Positions 41,937 through 53,488 of a DNA stretch of 64,000 bases are shown one piece after another. This stretch comes from Schizochytrium sp. TIO01 (Eukaryota; Sar; Bigyra; Thraustochytrida; Thraustochytriidae). The notes under the pieces were generated by a model. It saw nothing but the letters and a program-made list of their open reading frames with translations, searched no databases and had not been told where the DNA came from. Location: contig SMSO01000031.1 in the NCBI GenBank assembly GCA_004764695.1, forward strand, positions 8,618,761-8,682,760, given 5' to 3'. Made by a program: the position numbers and the translations under genes. Each line of letters starts with the position of its first letter. Position 1 is the first letter of the stretch.

Positions 41937-43887
41937 TACCCATTTTCTAAAGGTAGTATAGTAAGTGGTAGGTAGGTACCAGCAGAAGGTGGAATGTAAA
42001 TGTTCCACTTAGAAGGTGCTGCCGCAAGTGAAGTATAGAGCGCCACAAGTGGAGTATAGATGTATATCCTATTGACGGGGAAACTCTCTCGCTCGCTCGC
42101 GCGTCCTTTCAGGTGCACTGGGGCCGTTGTTAGGCGATAAAGAGAACAGAAGAAAGCCGTCACAGAGCTGGAAAAGTGAACCGTTCGGCATGCGAGTAAA
42201 TTCTTCAATCCACGCCGCAACGAAAATCTTCATTGCAGTGGCCCACCGCGGTTCTTCGAGCCGCACGAAGAGAAAGCAGAAACTAGCTCCATTGCTGCCA
42301 GCATCGCTGCCGCTCGACGCCGAGAACTTGTGCAAAGAAAGAGGCTTGTTGGTTTTCTAGTTTTGTTGATTCGTGGCTTCACCATCCCACGGTCATCATT
42401 GTTGCAAACAAACGAATAAACAAACAAATAAGCATATCAAAACAGCATTACTACGACTATAATCTATAATATGATCTATCCATCTATGTATAGATAGATA
42501 TATAGTTGGCACAGTTTGAAAGAAAGACGGCTTCAGAGGTGTGGGTTCGATATCTCGTCCAAAGCACAACTCGAAGAAGCGTCCGTCTTCAAGATTCAGG
42601 CTCGGCCAGACTCTGCCAAAGCAAGCCTGCTGCTTATCGAGTCTCGGACGTCTTCTCCTGGTTTTATTGGCCTCGCGACTCGTAATTCCGCGTCCTCCAG
42701 GCCGCTTGGGCCTGTTTTCTGGGCTTATGAACGAGTCACTTCATCTCCTTCGATTTCATTTCGCTTCGTTTCATATCATGATACCAACGACACGTAAGTC
42801 TGGGGCCTAGCAGCTCCCTATCCGGGCCTAGCCCTAGGAGTGTAATCGGCCACGCGTTCTTTCAAAGGCTGGCCGCGTCTCGCTGCAAACAATTTAATAC
42901 TAACTCACTCTATGATAATAGTGCGAGTGTTCCGCTTGCTGGGCCAGTTCCAAGATTCAGGTGCAGAAATGGTTCTGTTCACCTGTTCCCTCGCGTGCAG
43001 TCTCCCCCTTTGCCTAAGTGGCGCTAGAGAGATGTAGAGTTTTTCAAGTTTGCGGAAGATTGTGAAAGAACTGCCTCGTTAGCCTATTGAAGCGGTTAAT
43101 TTTCTACTGAGAAGTAGAACAACTCTTTGAACAACGCAGTTGGAGAGTAAGGCGAAATAAACTGCCGCCGCGGAAACCGCATTTGCTTTCCAATCTGTAA
43201 ACCGCAGGTGCCGCTTGGCTTTGAGTGCGTGCATAGCTGTTGACGAGAGCCCAAGAGCTCTGTCTGCACAGAGCAGCAGCGGCGTTTCAGCTGCCAAGAG
43301 TCGAAGCAAAAGCGAAGGTTTTCCAAAGAAACCATGATTTATAGACAAGGAACAGCAAATGCCTCATCGAAGAGAAAATTTGCATCAGAACTAAAAGTCG
43401 CCCATTTTTTACGATTTTAATTTCTAAAACGTTTTTGTTTTTGTAACATTAATTTTATTTTTGTTTGAAACAAAAATGAAATAATCTAAAATAAAGAAGT
43501 TGTAGACGTTCTATTTTCAACAAGCACTTGTCTGTATAGAACGATATATACAGTGCTTCGCCGCGTGATAGAACAAGAGGGAGGAAAAGAACAAAAAAGT
43601 TTACTTTACAAGTTAGGTAGAAAGATAAAAAGTGGAAGACGGCTCCGATTTGGAACTTTGTTGCGGACTTTGAAATTTGAATTTAGATCGATCGATTTGA
43701 AGTTTCAAAACGAGGAAGAGAAAGGCGGATTTGAATTTCAAACCCAAAGCGGTCTCGCGCTGAGATCGCAGTTTGAGAGCCTGCGACCACCAACGCCAAC
43801 GCCAACGCCAATCCGCTGCGAGTAGCGGCCCGCTCATCCTCGCTCGGCGGGCCCAATGCCATGAGGATAAGGTATCCTGTCTGCCTG

Positions 43888-43911
43888 CTGCTTGCTTGCT
43901 TGCTTGCTTGG
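43888..43911. repeat. (CTTG)n microsatellite
   Basis: Five CTTG units. Confidence 0.8.
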
Positions 43912-46900
43912 GGCTTCCTTCTTCGGCGATTAAATGAATCATGGATGTCCTTGGCTTCGATGCTGGAACTGCCGCTGCGATACTCGCTCGGCGCAGGCTC
44001 TCTGTGCCTGCCTGGGCTCGGCGCCTGCTTATCAGGAGTGGTGCGAGGCGTGACCGAACTTCAAGCTCGAGCTTTGGGAAAACTGAAAACTGCCTCGGGA
44101 ATCTTCGTCTCTGGAGTAGCTATAGATATCGTGTCGAGGGATTACATCTTCAAGATCAGCGCCGGGCTTTGGAATTTACTGACTCCTTGGAGGCATCGTT
44201 GATAGAAGCAGTGTTCTTCGTCCAAACTCGCTTTGATCGAAACCTTCTTCGGGATCGTCAGCAGTAAGTGCCGATGAACCTCACGGTAGGCCACGCCGCG
44301 AATCTGCAGTCCCTGCGTCGTTTAAATTTTGATGGATTGTGGCACTCACCTCATTTGCAATGGACTATGAACGCCATCGTGGAGATGCTCTCCATCATTC
44401 GAAAGTGAAGCGACTCACTTTCTTTGTCAGGAAGTTCTGCTTCTGGTCGTGGACCCTTAAAAAAGGTGGGTTAGGCTTCGACACTCCGCTCTACAGTCTA
44501 AACTCTAAAGTTTTAATTTTGGTGCTGCTCAGGCAGCTGTTGGCCGAGGACGAGCGAGATGGGTTGGCCGAGTTCTCGTAGCTGGCGCTGATTTCGTGCC
44601 GGGCGCCTGCTATGTACACCAGTGGCGCATACCTTTGTCGTCGTGGCCTTCCTTGACTTTGTCGCCGCCTGCGGAACGAAGCAGATCCCGTTCCTCGTCC
44701 TCGCTGAGCCGCCTCTCTTGGGGAAGCGACTACCTATGCAAGCAAATAAGAAAACAAGCAATCAAGTCTCCCGCTGCTCTCTTTGATCGCCCCGATCGGC
44801 GTACATCGCGCCTGGAAGTTGAACTGACGTATCGGGGTATTCTTTTTTCATCATTGTAGCCTCATCATATGCAACCTGAAGTTTGCAAAGTTGAGGCCTG
44901 AAACTTCTCTCGGTGGCATTGATCTACTCATATAATACTGGTATACTAGTAGAGTAGTAGAAAAGTAGAATCCTCTCATCTTCCGGCTGTGTTTTGCGCC
45001 AAGAACCATTTCTGGTGAGGCGCCTCATTCCGCAACGACGAATCCTCATCGATCAAATGTATAGTAAAAGAAGAAAAAGAAGAAGACTTTCAAAATGTAC
45101 CGCCCGCGGTGCACCAGATCAGCCTTCATATAGCCCACCGCTTCTGTTCCTGGAGCGGGACTTCTGTTGGTCAGATAATGTTTGACGAGCAAGCTCCTTT
45201 CATTCGACTGCTGCTGATGCCATTACTTCTTCTTCTTCTTCTTCTTTCCTCTCTGCAGGCGAGGCGGCGAAAACAAAAGGAACGAGCGCGTAGAGTCATA
45301 GACCATAGACGGTGTTACGTGGGTGGGTGATGATGCCATTACCGATCTCGCATCCTTGGCAAGTAGTACTACCAGTAGAGCAGCCAAACATTATGACAAG
45401 GCCAGATTCGCGCAAAGAAAGGTCGCCGCCACGAAGGAAGTTAGCATTAGTCAGCTCAAAGCAAGCCACAGGAAGTAATTCCCAGACATCTTTTCTAGCT
45501 AGAGCAAGTTGAAGAAAGAAACGCAACTAAGAGGTTTAAAATCTACATTATCGACCATGAGCTAGATTCCAGTATTCAAGTAAGTCGTTCATTACATAGC
45601 GACGCTTCTAAAAAGAGAGAGAGAGGAGTCGTCGTGATCTTTGACGCCGCCGCCACTGTGGCCTCTAAAACAAAAGTCTCACTGAGGTCCATAATAAGCT
45701 GAGGCCAAACGCGCCGTACCTCCTGCTGAATCCTCGCTTTTGGGAACTCCTCGCTTCTGCCAACTACCTCAACTAGACTCTAATATTGTCATTATTAAGC
45801 CCATCCCTCGTTTGAGCCTATCTCAAAGAGACCGCTTTTGGAGTTTGGCAGCTTTCTGGGCTGAATGCAAAAAGGTAGAACCCCACCAGTTAAAGAGAAA
45901 TTCTGTGTAAAAGCTCTGTTCTTTAGTGTTCTTTTTTCTCTCTCTTTTAAGTATTTTGGTTGAAATCTTTAAACAGAACTTTGAAAGAAAAGAAAAGAAA
46001 AGAAGAGGTAATTTGGTAGAGCTCAGGTGGAAGGAGAACTAAGATAGCTCGCGGCTTCAGCGCCACATTTATTTGCTTTGTTCGAGTTGTGCAAATACCA
46101 AGACAGACTCTAGATACCTGCAGAGCAACTAGCTAGTTTAGGATGTACTACAAAAGCACCTCCTGTAATAGACTATGATTGTCAAAGGTGCCCTCGAGAA
46201 GCAGTAGAATTTTTGAAAAACAGTAACTAGCAAAATGGTGGAGAGCTCTTAAAGTTGGCCGTCTCAGAGACAACCAAGAAATGAATGGGTGCCAAAGACC
46301 TTTTCAGATAGTGCCTTGAGGGTTCAGGATATACTCAAACACTCATTCAGAGGTAGATTAGGAGAAAAGAAAAGTCATCATTTGATTTTTCAGAGCTCTT
46401 GGCATCCAAGATGACTCTAGCTAGCAACACTATATATACAAACGATCAATCCTCCTTTGTTTTAATCAAAAGAACAAAACAAAAACAAATAAATCCGGCT
46501 CATGAATGCAAGAACAATATGTTTCCTGAAAGGAGGGCGTCTTTTCTAGTTGGAATTTGCAGCGGTAGTACTTGCAGCTGAGACTTTGAGGTTATGAGAG
46601 TGAATAAGGTGCACACCCTAGCTCTTAAAGTAAGTGCGCGTGGGGCTCTAGTATTAGTAAAGACCAAAAGTTTCACTATTCATTTGACCGAGTCAGTAGC
46701 CTCTCGGATTGACATTTCGATAGCTCCTGCTGGTCTTCTATTACGTCATGGACAGCCCCGTGCACAAGACATTCAAGGTGTATCAGGATAATCGTTGAAA
46801 CCGGGAAAAACTCAATTGTCCACCGGGGGGGTAAGAGCTCCAGTGTCAACCCCCTCAAAAGAGAAATGTGGCTCTGAGAATTCACGTGCATCACCCTTCT

Positions 46901-48690
46901 AATAGCCTGCTCGCAAAGGATTCTCGGCGGTAGCAGCCTCCTCCTATTCAATTTGCTTGTCAATGATAAGAAGACTGTGCTACAATGTCGCTCGAATTTC
47001 CATTATGTCGTGATGGTAGCAGGTAGATTTTGCAGTCCCTCGCTCGCAGCCCTCGTATATTCCCAATCTGAGTGGTAATAATAGCTCTAGGAAAAAAATA
47101 CTGTTGTTTCATGTGTTTTAATCCATCAAACAGAGAAAATCCCAGCGCGTGAAAACCCGCTCAGCTTTTGGCAGCCTCCTTGCCTGTTGCTACCAGTGCC
47201 AACCATGACACAAAAGTGTCAAATAAAGGAAATATTAAAAATACCACGGCAAACGAAAACAGTGAGAGAAAAAGATAGGACGTCGACTAGGGAAACAATG
47301 TGCTTTTTTGTTTTTGGTTTTTATCAAGATGAGATGTATGGCCATCATGGGCTCAAACTTAACACTCTTTGAAATCTTTTTCAGTTGCGCCGTCCGTCTT
47401 TGCATCTGCACAGCCAAATTTACGTCAAACACCTTCTGGATATGCTCAAACAACGCGGTGTTTGCCTTTGAGGTACTCCGGCTTCTCTTTTCTGATGAAA
47501 TATAGTTTGCAAAGGCCACTTTTGTTGAGATAAACGAATGGATTTATGCTTGCGAAAACTTTAGCTGGGCATTTATTCGTCTCTCTCATCTTTGGTGGCT
47601 AAAGCTATTATCCTAACATGGCTGTGAAGTAACATCTTAATTCCTGTTTATCAACTTGAAAATCCATGTCTACAGCATTTCAAACACCATAAATACAACG
47701 TAGCACATGCTTCGTGGAACCTTATTGCAATCTCACTGGTGAGAAGTTACTCCTGAAGATCATTTTTAAAAAGCAAAGATTCAAATCAAAGCATATTGAT
47801 GATGCTGTTGTGCAATAACACCAAAATAAATAAATGTGATATCGTTGACAGATAGAAGTATATTTATAATGAAAACAAAGCGAAATGCGGAATTCTCATG
47901 CAAGTAGAGCACATAATGCGTTGGTAGTATTAATGTGATAAATAGCTTGCTCAATGAAGTTGTAAATAAACATAATACAACGAAAGAAATTCAAATCGAG
48001 ATAGTGGAATTCATTTTTAGAACTTCTCTCTTTTTTGACAAATGACGCAACTTTGGTATTGGCGACATATAGTGCATTCCGATATGATCAAAGGGTACTC
48101 TCTTTGCAGGAATCAACGGTTATTGGAAGGCAGATATAGAGTAAGACTTTCATTTGGTTTATCTACAAGCAATTGGCTAGACAAGGTCATTATAGTGAGA
48201 ACAAAGAATATTAAAAATGGGGTTTTGCTAACTACGACCTATAGAACGGACCATCATAAACAGAGAAGCAACAGGAGAACTCTCCTGTAAAGTAAAGCGA
48301 GCCCATCATCGATATACCCAAAGCTTCAATTATAGTAATCGTGTAAGACGAATGCATATTCAGCCAAATCTTTCACCTCAAACATGGTGCAAAACCAGGT
48401 AAAATAAAGTTATCTGGTGTGAAATCGTGGAAAAATCGAAACCAAAAGATTTGGCTTGAATAACATCCTTGCAGAGTTTGTTCAAAAGGTAAAAATACAT
48501 TGCTGGAATGCAGCAAATTGCTTGTACTTCAAAAAGTTCTCATACCAGCACAGTTCATGCATAAATCATGAAAATCAGGGTATCTAAGGTTTTGCATAGA
48601 TTCTTGATTAAGATAGTGAGTCTTGCAAAAACTCAAGGTGATGTTTAGTTGGCTACTTGCTATACACACACTCGAATAATGCGATAATAA

Positions 48691-49185
48691 TTAGAGTCTT
48701 TTGGCCATACCCACCATATAGCTGTCAAGCTTCTTGCGGAAATTACTATTAGCAATCGGGGCACCTGGTTTAAACATGGGATCCTTGACCACCATATTTA
48801 CGTACAATTCAGAGTAGACATGGCGCAACGCGGTCTGAATATCCTTTAACAAATGGTCCGCACATTTATCCGTGTTGAGCACAAAACGAAGACCGGAGGC
48901 GGTCTCGTACTGATGCAATGTAAATTTATTCGTGGAAAAGGAGGTTAAGTTACCTCCAGTCTCGGGCGTCTCGATGCCATTTCCTACATTCGGATTCGTG
49001 GTTACATTATTGCTTGGCGAAAACTTACGTCCAAGCTGTTTCAAGGAGAAAAGAAGGCCAAATACCAGCTTAGCATCCTCATCTGGGTTGTCGGCAAGCG
49101 GATTATGCTCACGCGACCACTCCTGATAAAACAAGCAAACACCTCTGCGATCAAAGATGTAAAAGTTAAAGATTGAGAACACCAT
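48691..49185 (-). CDS. TRAPPC1: TRAPP complex subunit TRAPPC1 / Bet5
   Basis: The product is 164 aa from the ATG at 49185, which gives MVFSIFNFYIFDRRGVCLFY. This matches the TRAPPC1 N-terminus, where the first strand leads into a F/LFDRxGxCLxYxEW motif; the TTG four codons earlier is rejected. Later landmarks are KLVFGLLFSLKQL, KFTLHQYETASGLRFVLNTD and the C-terminal YSELYVNMVVKDPMF with LDSY. All follow the longin-type fold of Bet5/TRAPPC1. TRAPP tethers vesicles at the ER-Golgi and Golgi and is the exchange factor for Ypt1/Rab1; TRAPPC1 is part of the catalytic core. The protein is about 20 residues longer than animal versions because of a polar Asn/Gly/Thr-rich loop at ~55-82. Single exon. 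Isolated between the gene desert and the CNNM gene. Confidence 0.92.
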   Translation of the reverse strand: MVFSIFNFYIFDRRGVCLFYQEWSREHNPLADNPDEDAKLVFGLLFSLKQLGRKFSPSNNVTTNPNVGNGIETPETGGNLTSFSTNKFTLHQYETASGLRFVLNTDKCADHLLKDIQTALRHVYSELYVNMVVKDPMFKPGAPIANSNFRKKLDSYMVGMAKRL

Positions 49186-50933
49186 TATAATGTTCAATCA
49201 AGCAGACGCTTCACGATTCCCTTACGTGAGTGCCTTCCTTCCTTTGCGATGCTCGTTCGACGGTAGCAGAGAATGCACAGGATCACCAGTGGCCAGCTTA
49301 CGCTAGCTGCCCTCAGCAGGTCTTTTCCTCCGTCTCCCCTTATTCAACAAGGACCTACTCACTTGCTGGTAGCGTGCGAGCCCCAACACGCGAGCGACCT
49401 CACGCAAGATCTTTGTTTGCAAAGATCGTCCATTCCATCTGGACAAAGAAGCCAATCTACGAAAAAGAAAGAAACGCCTAAAAGGTGTATTATTACACTC
49501 TTTTACAAACGCATACTAATACACACTTCAGAAATGCATACTAATACACTATTTTGCATCGAATCTAGTATCTGGAAGGATGGCATATTTCCCACCAAAT
49601 TGAATGGCTTGCTCAGCCACCCTCGCTCTTGTAGGGTGGAGCTTTTTCCTGCAAGATGAGAGGCGACGAAGGCAGTGCCCTCAGTTTGCTGCCATCAGAA
49701 TTATTGGTGGAGCTGCAGAGCTGAAGTAGCTGGCCACTGTGCTGCCAAGTGAATGATTCCATTATGATGTGGGTTATGGGTGCCCAGAATTTGTTCATCA
49801 ACGATTCCACTTTATTTCGCTATGTCTACTTCCTCATAAATAAAAATGATAGTTTTCTCTGCTTCTCTGCACCAAACCCAGGTACACAGAAGCATCTCTC
49901 GCGCGAAAATACCTTTGGCACTGCCACGATACTTTGCAGGGGTGTCGCCAATACTTGGCCTGCTGGAGATACGAGCAGCTCTTCGCTCAAAGGGGCCTGG
50001 CTCCTCCAGGTTTCCCAGTCTCAACGGTGGCGCTGTTGGTTTCGCAGACGATGGATGGTTGATTGATGAGCCGACTCAAGCACCGAGCTGACAGCATAGC
50101 TCGAAGCTTCGCATGAGGCCTGAAGGAGGGTCCTCACTCGTACGAGTCGAGCAAACGGTTAAACGTGATCCGCCTCGAACGCGAAGACCGTGGTTTCGTT
50201 TCCATAGTTCTTTTGATCCCAAGATCATCCATAAATAACGTCGTGTCGAGTTGAGTTCCGAACCGCCCAAACCCAACGGCCACTCGGCCCGACTTCGAAG
50301 CGCAGCCCCCAAGACCGGTGCAGAAGCCGGCTTGGAGGGATGTCTGCTCGTGTACATAGAGAAGGCAACCTTTGGTGGGAATTGGACACCCAGGCTTTGA
50401 AGGTTATGGCTTCCAGGTTAGTGAACAACAAACAGCACATTGAGCTTTTTTGAGAGAACCCAAGATGTTCATATTTATAATAACAATATCTTGAGAAAAT
50501 GACCGCTTTAGACAAAGCCTTAAGAGCAGAATAGCACTGACTTTAAAAAAACTTTTAAAAAACTTTAAAAAAAAAAAAACTAATATGATAATTGTTTGTT
50601 TATAATAATAGTCTCATAATGATAGGATTGGCTCTGTCTCTGGAGGGGTTATTTTTAATAAGATTCTTTCTTTCTTTTTCTTCCTTTTTAATTTTTTAGC
50701 AGAATAGGGTCATATGACAGTGATTCAAGTATTGTTCTAGTATCGTTCGATCATTGCAAGAGCTGCTCGCATTCACCCATCGACAGGAGGGCTCGACGGT
50801 ACTCCCACGAGCGCATACTGTCGAGGCGACACCTCACTCTTTAGCTTCAGCTGTCCGGGCATAGGCGGTTGGAAAGCTGTCTTTGACAGTGGGTTAGGTG
50901 ATCTAATTTGTTTGTCTGCACAGCTCGGTCTGG
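49186..50933. other. intergenic 1.7 kb, divergent promoters
   Basis: This region separates the divergent TRAPPC1 and CNNM-type genes. It contains an A-rich run near 50555-50580 and moderately GC-rich sequence at 49.9-50.35 kb with conflicting open frames. No gene was recognised. Confidence 0.5.
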
Positions 50934-52673
50934 ATGCGGCGGTCCAGTCTCCCGACCTTGGCACGCTCTCTGGCAGTGCTCGTGCTGATCGTGGCTGTGG
51001 CTTCTAGCAGCGTAAATGCCTCTGAGGATGTCACACATGACCTCTCTGGAGAAAACTACGGAAGCACATCAAGGTTGATGTCAACCACGAAGGAATCAAC
51101 CTCAAATTCGTTGACCTCGATGGCAGCGTCAGACTCATCCAAATCACCACCATCTTCGAAAGATGCTGCTGAGGAAGAGGACGTGTGCTCAGACGACACG
51201 TGGCTTCCAACGGATGATCCTGACTTCAAGCCATACGTTTTTGCGAGCGTGTTTCTCGTGTTCATGGGTGGCACTATGAGTGGTTTGCAGGCAGGTATGA
51301 TGCAACTCGACTCGCCCACGATCAAGTCGATGCGTGAGACAGCCTCACCAGTGTTCTTGTGGTTAATTGACCTTCTTGAGCCTCTGATTCGGAGAAGACA
51401 CCTCACCCTAGTTACGCTACTGGTGTCCAACGCAGTTGCAATGGAAACGCTCCCGATTTTCCTAGACGTTTTGGTGCCCAAGGCTATAGCTATCTTGCTT
51501 TCGGTAAGTATGGTGTTACTTTTTGGCGAGATTGTGCCCCAGGCACTGTGCTTACGATGGCCTGGCGAAATTTCGTGCATTTTTACACCTTTGGTCTGGG
51601 TGCTGCTGACAATATTTGCTCCAATTGTGTACCCGATCGCCTGGCTACTGGATCATCTCTTGGGCGACGAACACCACGCAATCTACTCAAGGGCAGGTCT
51701 TCATGAGCTGGCTCGCCAGCAAGCTAAGCTGACTGGACATGGTGTCCTTGAAGATGACGAGCTGGATATTATCACAGGAACGCTTGAGTTGCACGACAAG
51801 GTGGCCAACGACATATGTATCTCTCTCGATCACGCCTTCAAAGTTAGTTATCATGACACTCTCACAGATAAGGTTCTCAGAGATATCTTGGATCATGGCC
51901 ACAGCCGCGTACCTGTTTGGAAGGACTCGCCATCCAATATTATCGGAATCTTACTTGTCAAGCACCTCATTCGTATTGCCCCTGATGCAGAAATAAGGGT
52001 GCGTGATCTCCAAATTATGCCACTTCTAGTCACTGATCAAAACGTTTCTCTCTTTGCTCTACTACGCAGATTTCGCACGGGTGCTTGTCATATGGCTGCT
52101 GTGAAGCAGGTGGTTGACGTTGCTTCAGAGATTTCGCCATCACCTACTTCTGCTCGAGGCCGCGCTGCGTCTAGTTTTACCCGGAACCCAAGTGCATTGT
52201 CTCGTGGTCGCGGAGCTACAGAAGCGGAGGAGGAAATACACCTCAGCTGCATCAATCAGATTCCCATTAATGCAGTGGGTATTTTGACTCTTGAGGACAT
52301 CATCGAAGAGCTCCTAAAGCATGACATTGAGGACGAGACAGATCGTTGGGCACCCGTCAATGATGAACTTGATCAGCGCATGTCCAAGGTACGCAACCTT
52401 CGTGACAACCTTCTAAGTTCCTTAGAGAAGGGTGAACAGCGCAGTTCAAATAATACAGGAACTCAAGGAGAACGGGACAGCCTTTTGCGGCAGGATTCTG
52501 ATCAGCTTACCTCTGGATCCGCTAATTCAAGCGCAAAATCTGGTACATCCCAGACCAATCGACCCGCAAGTTTAAGTTATGGTTCCTTGAATGAATTCAG
52601 TGCACACGGTGGTTCTCGAGGTTCAACTCCCTCTGAAGATGGTGGAACTCTTCTGCGCATGATCCGAAAATAG
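50934..52673 (+). CDS. CNNM/ACDP-type membrane protein (DUF21 plus CBS)
   Basis: A single-exon 579-aa protein. A signal peptide covers residues 1-30 (LAVLVLIVAVASSSVNA), followed by a Ser/Thr-rich acidic luminal or extracellular segment. The DUF21/CNNM transmembrane domain spans ~100-245: VFASVFLVFMGGTMSGLQAG (small-residue helix), LVTLLVSNAVAMETLPIFLD, and the conserved LLFGEIVPQALCLRW (196-210). A CBS-pair region follows, ~260-470, with the linker LHELARQQAKLTGHGVLEDDE, HSRVPVW, and VGILTLEDIIEELL near the end. A long Ser/Arg insert (about 385-440) interrupts the second CBS repeat. The tail is polar. CNNM and bacterial CorC proteins take part in Mg2+ transport and homeostasis, and yeast Mam3 is at the vacuole. 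Location cannot be decided here. No C-terminal cNMP-like domain is present, unlike animal CNNMs. Confidence 0.9.
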   Translation: MRRSSLPTLARSLAVLVLIVAVASSSVNASEDVTHDLSGENYGSTSRLMSTTKESTSNSLTSMAASDSSKSPPSSKDAAEEEDVCSDDTWLPTDDPDFKPYVFASVFLVFMGGTMSGLQAGMMQLDSPTIKSMRETASPVFLWLIDLLEPLIRRRHLTLVTLLVSNAVAMETLPIFLDVLVPKAIAILLSVSMVLLFGEIVPQALCLRWPGEISCIFTPLVWVLLTIFAPIVYPIAWLLDHLLGDEHHAIYSRAGLHELARQQAKLTGHGVLEDDELDIITGTLELHDKVANDICISLDHAFKVSYHDTLTDKVLRDILDHGHSRVPVWKDSPSNIIGILLVKHLIRIAPDAEIRVRDLQIMPLLVTDQNVSLFALLRRFRTGACHMAAVKQVVDVASEISPSPTSARGRAASSFTRNPSALSRGRGATEAEEEIHLSCINQIPINAVGILTLEDIIEELLKHDIEDETDRWAPVNDELDQRMSKVRNLRDNLLSSLEKGEQRSSNNTGTQGERDSLLRQDSDQLTSGSANSSAKSGTSQTNRPASLSYGSLNEFSAHGGSRGSTPSEDGGTLLRMIRK

Positions 52674-53488
52674 TGAGCTTATCGCGATGCTCTGATGTTT
52701 ATCCGCAGCCGTGGATACTTCCATGATCATGACATTCATTCCACTACGCAAAGTTTCTGAACTACCTGAATAACCAAACTATCTCTTGTGCAGAGATTGC
52801 TCTAACTCTGCACCATGAAGTATCTTTTTTTTGTAATATTGTGGAGGAAAATATGCAAAAAAATGAAAAAAGAAAAAAAGTGGGGAAAAGCGGGAGGTTG
52901 CACTTTTAGTTAACCGGGTGAATATACAAGCAAGTACTAATTTACTTCTAGTACTCTTTTCAATCATCATTCAATACTGACTCCTTCACCTGTAGATACC
53001 CTAATGAGCCAAGAATTACTGCAAGGATGGGGTCCTTTTTGGGATGGCACATCTCGTATATCCACGAGTTTCCGAAGGCTCCATTGATGACAACTTGAAT
53101 CATATCTTGGGTGGTCATGAATCATCAAGAATCCAGAAATTGTGAGGAAACCATATCAGCTCAAGAAATTCTAGTTCTCGGTTCTTGTTTCCCGCCGAAA
53201 TCAGGTTTTCTTCTTCTAAGAGGAATAAATAAACAGTGTTATTACCAGGAAATGGCAGGCTCCACGAGTATGCAAACTGCCCATCGTCTCTTCTTTTTAC
53301 ATAGTGGCACAGCATACAGAAAGCGAGATAGACTTGAAGCAATTCCAGAGAATTCCAAGCAATGAAGAAGTTACAAGTAAACCAGCAAAGTAGATTATGT
53401 TTTTTTTAGCTTTTTGAAATCAAGAATCCCCAAACTAAAACAGATTCACATTTTGAAAGTAGGAAGGTACTCTTTTCCCAAGCTTCAT
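52674..53488. other. intergenic, convergent 3' ends
   Basis: An 815-bp AT-rich spacer between the CNNM-type and channel genes. Short frames at 53111-53365 lie on both strands and are not believed. Confidence 0.6.

Larger units (their letters stand above)
36497..48690. other. 12-kb gene desert: microsatellites and GC-rich islands
   Basis: 36.5-46 kb alternates short GC-rich islands (about 37.0-37.2, 37.5-37.6, 41.4-41.85, 42.05-42.9 and 43.95-44.85 kb) with pure simple repeats. The most extreme is the AAAC array at 39629-39858. 46-48.7 kb is AT-rich and featureless. Open frames exist, but they overlap on opposite strands, are low-complexity, or come from repeats. None resembles a protein I know. 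Multi-exon genes with very small exons cannot be excluded without transcript data. Confidence 0.5.

Noticed and set aside
41606-41950. 114-codon frame with Gly/Ala-rich start
   Set aside because: GC-island composition, then runs into a CTTT repeat; not protein-like.
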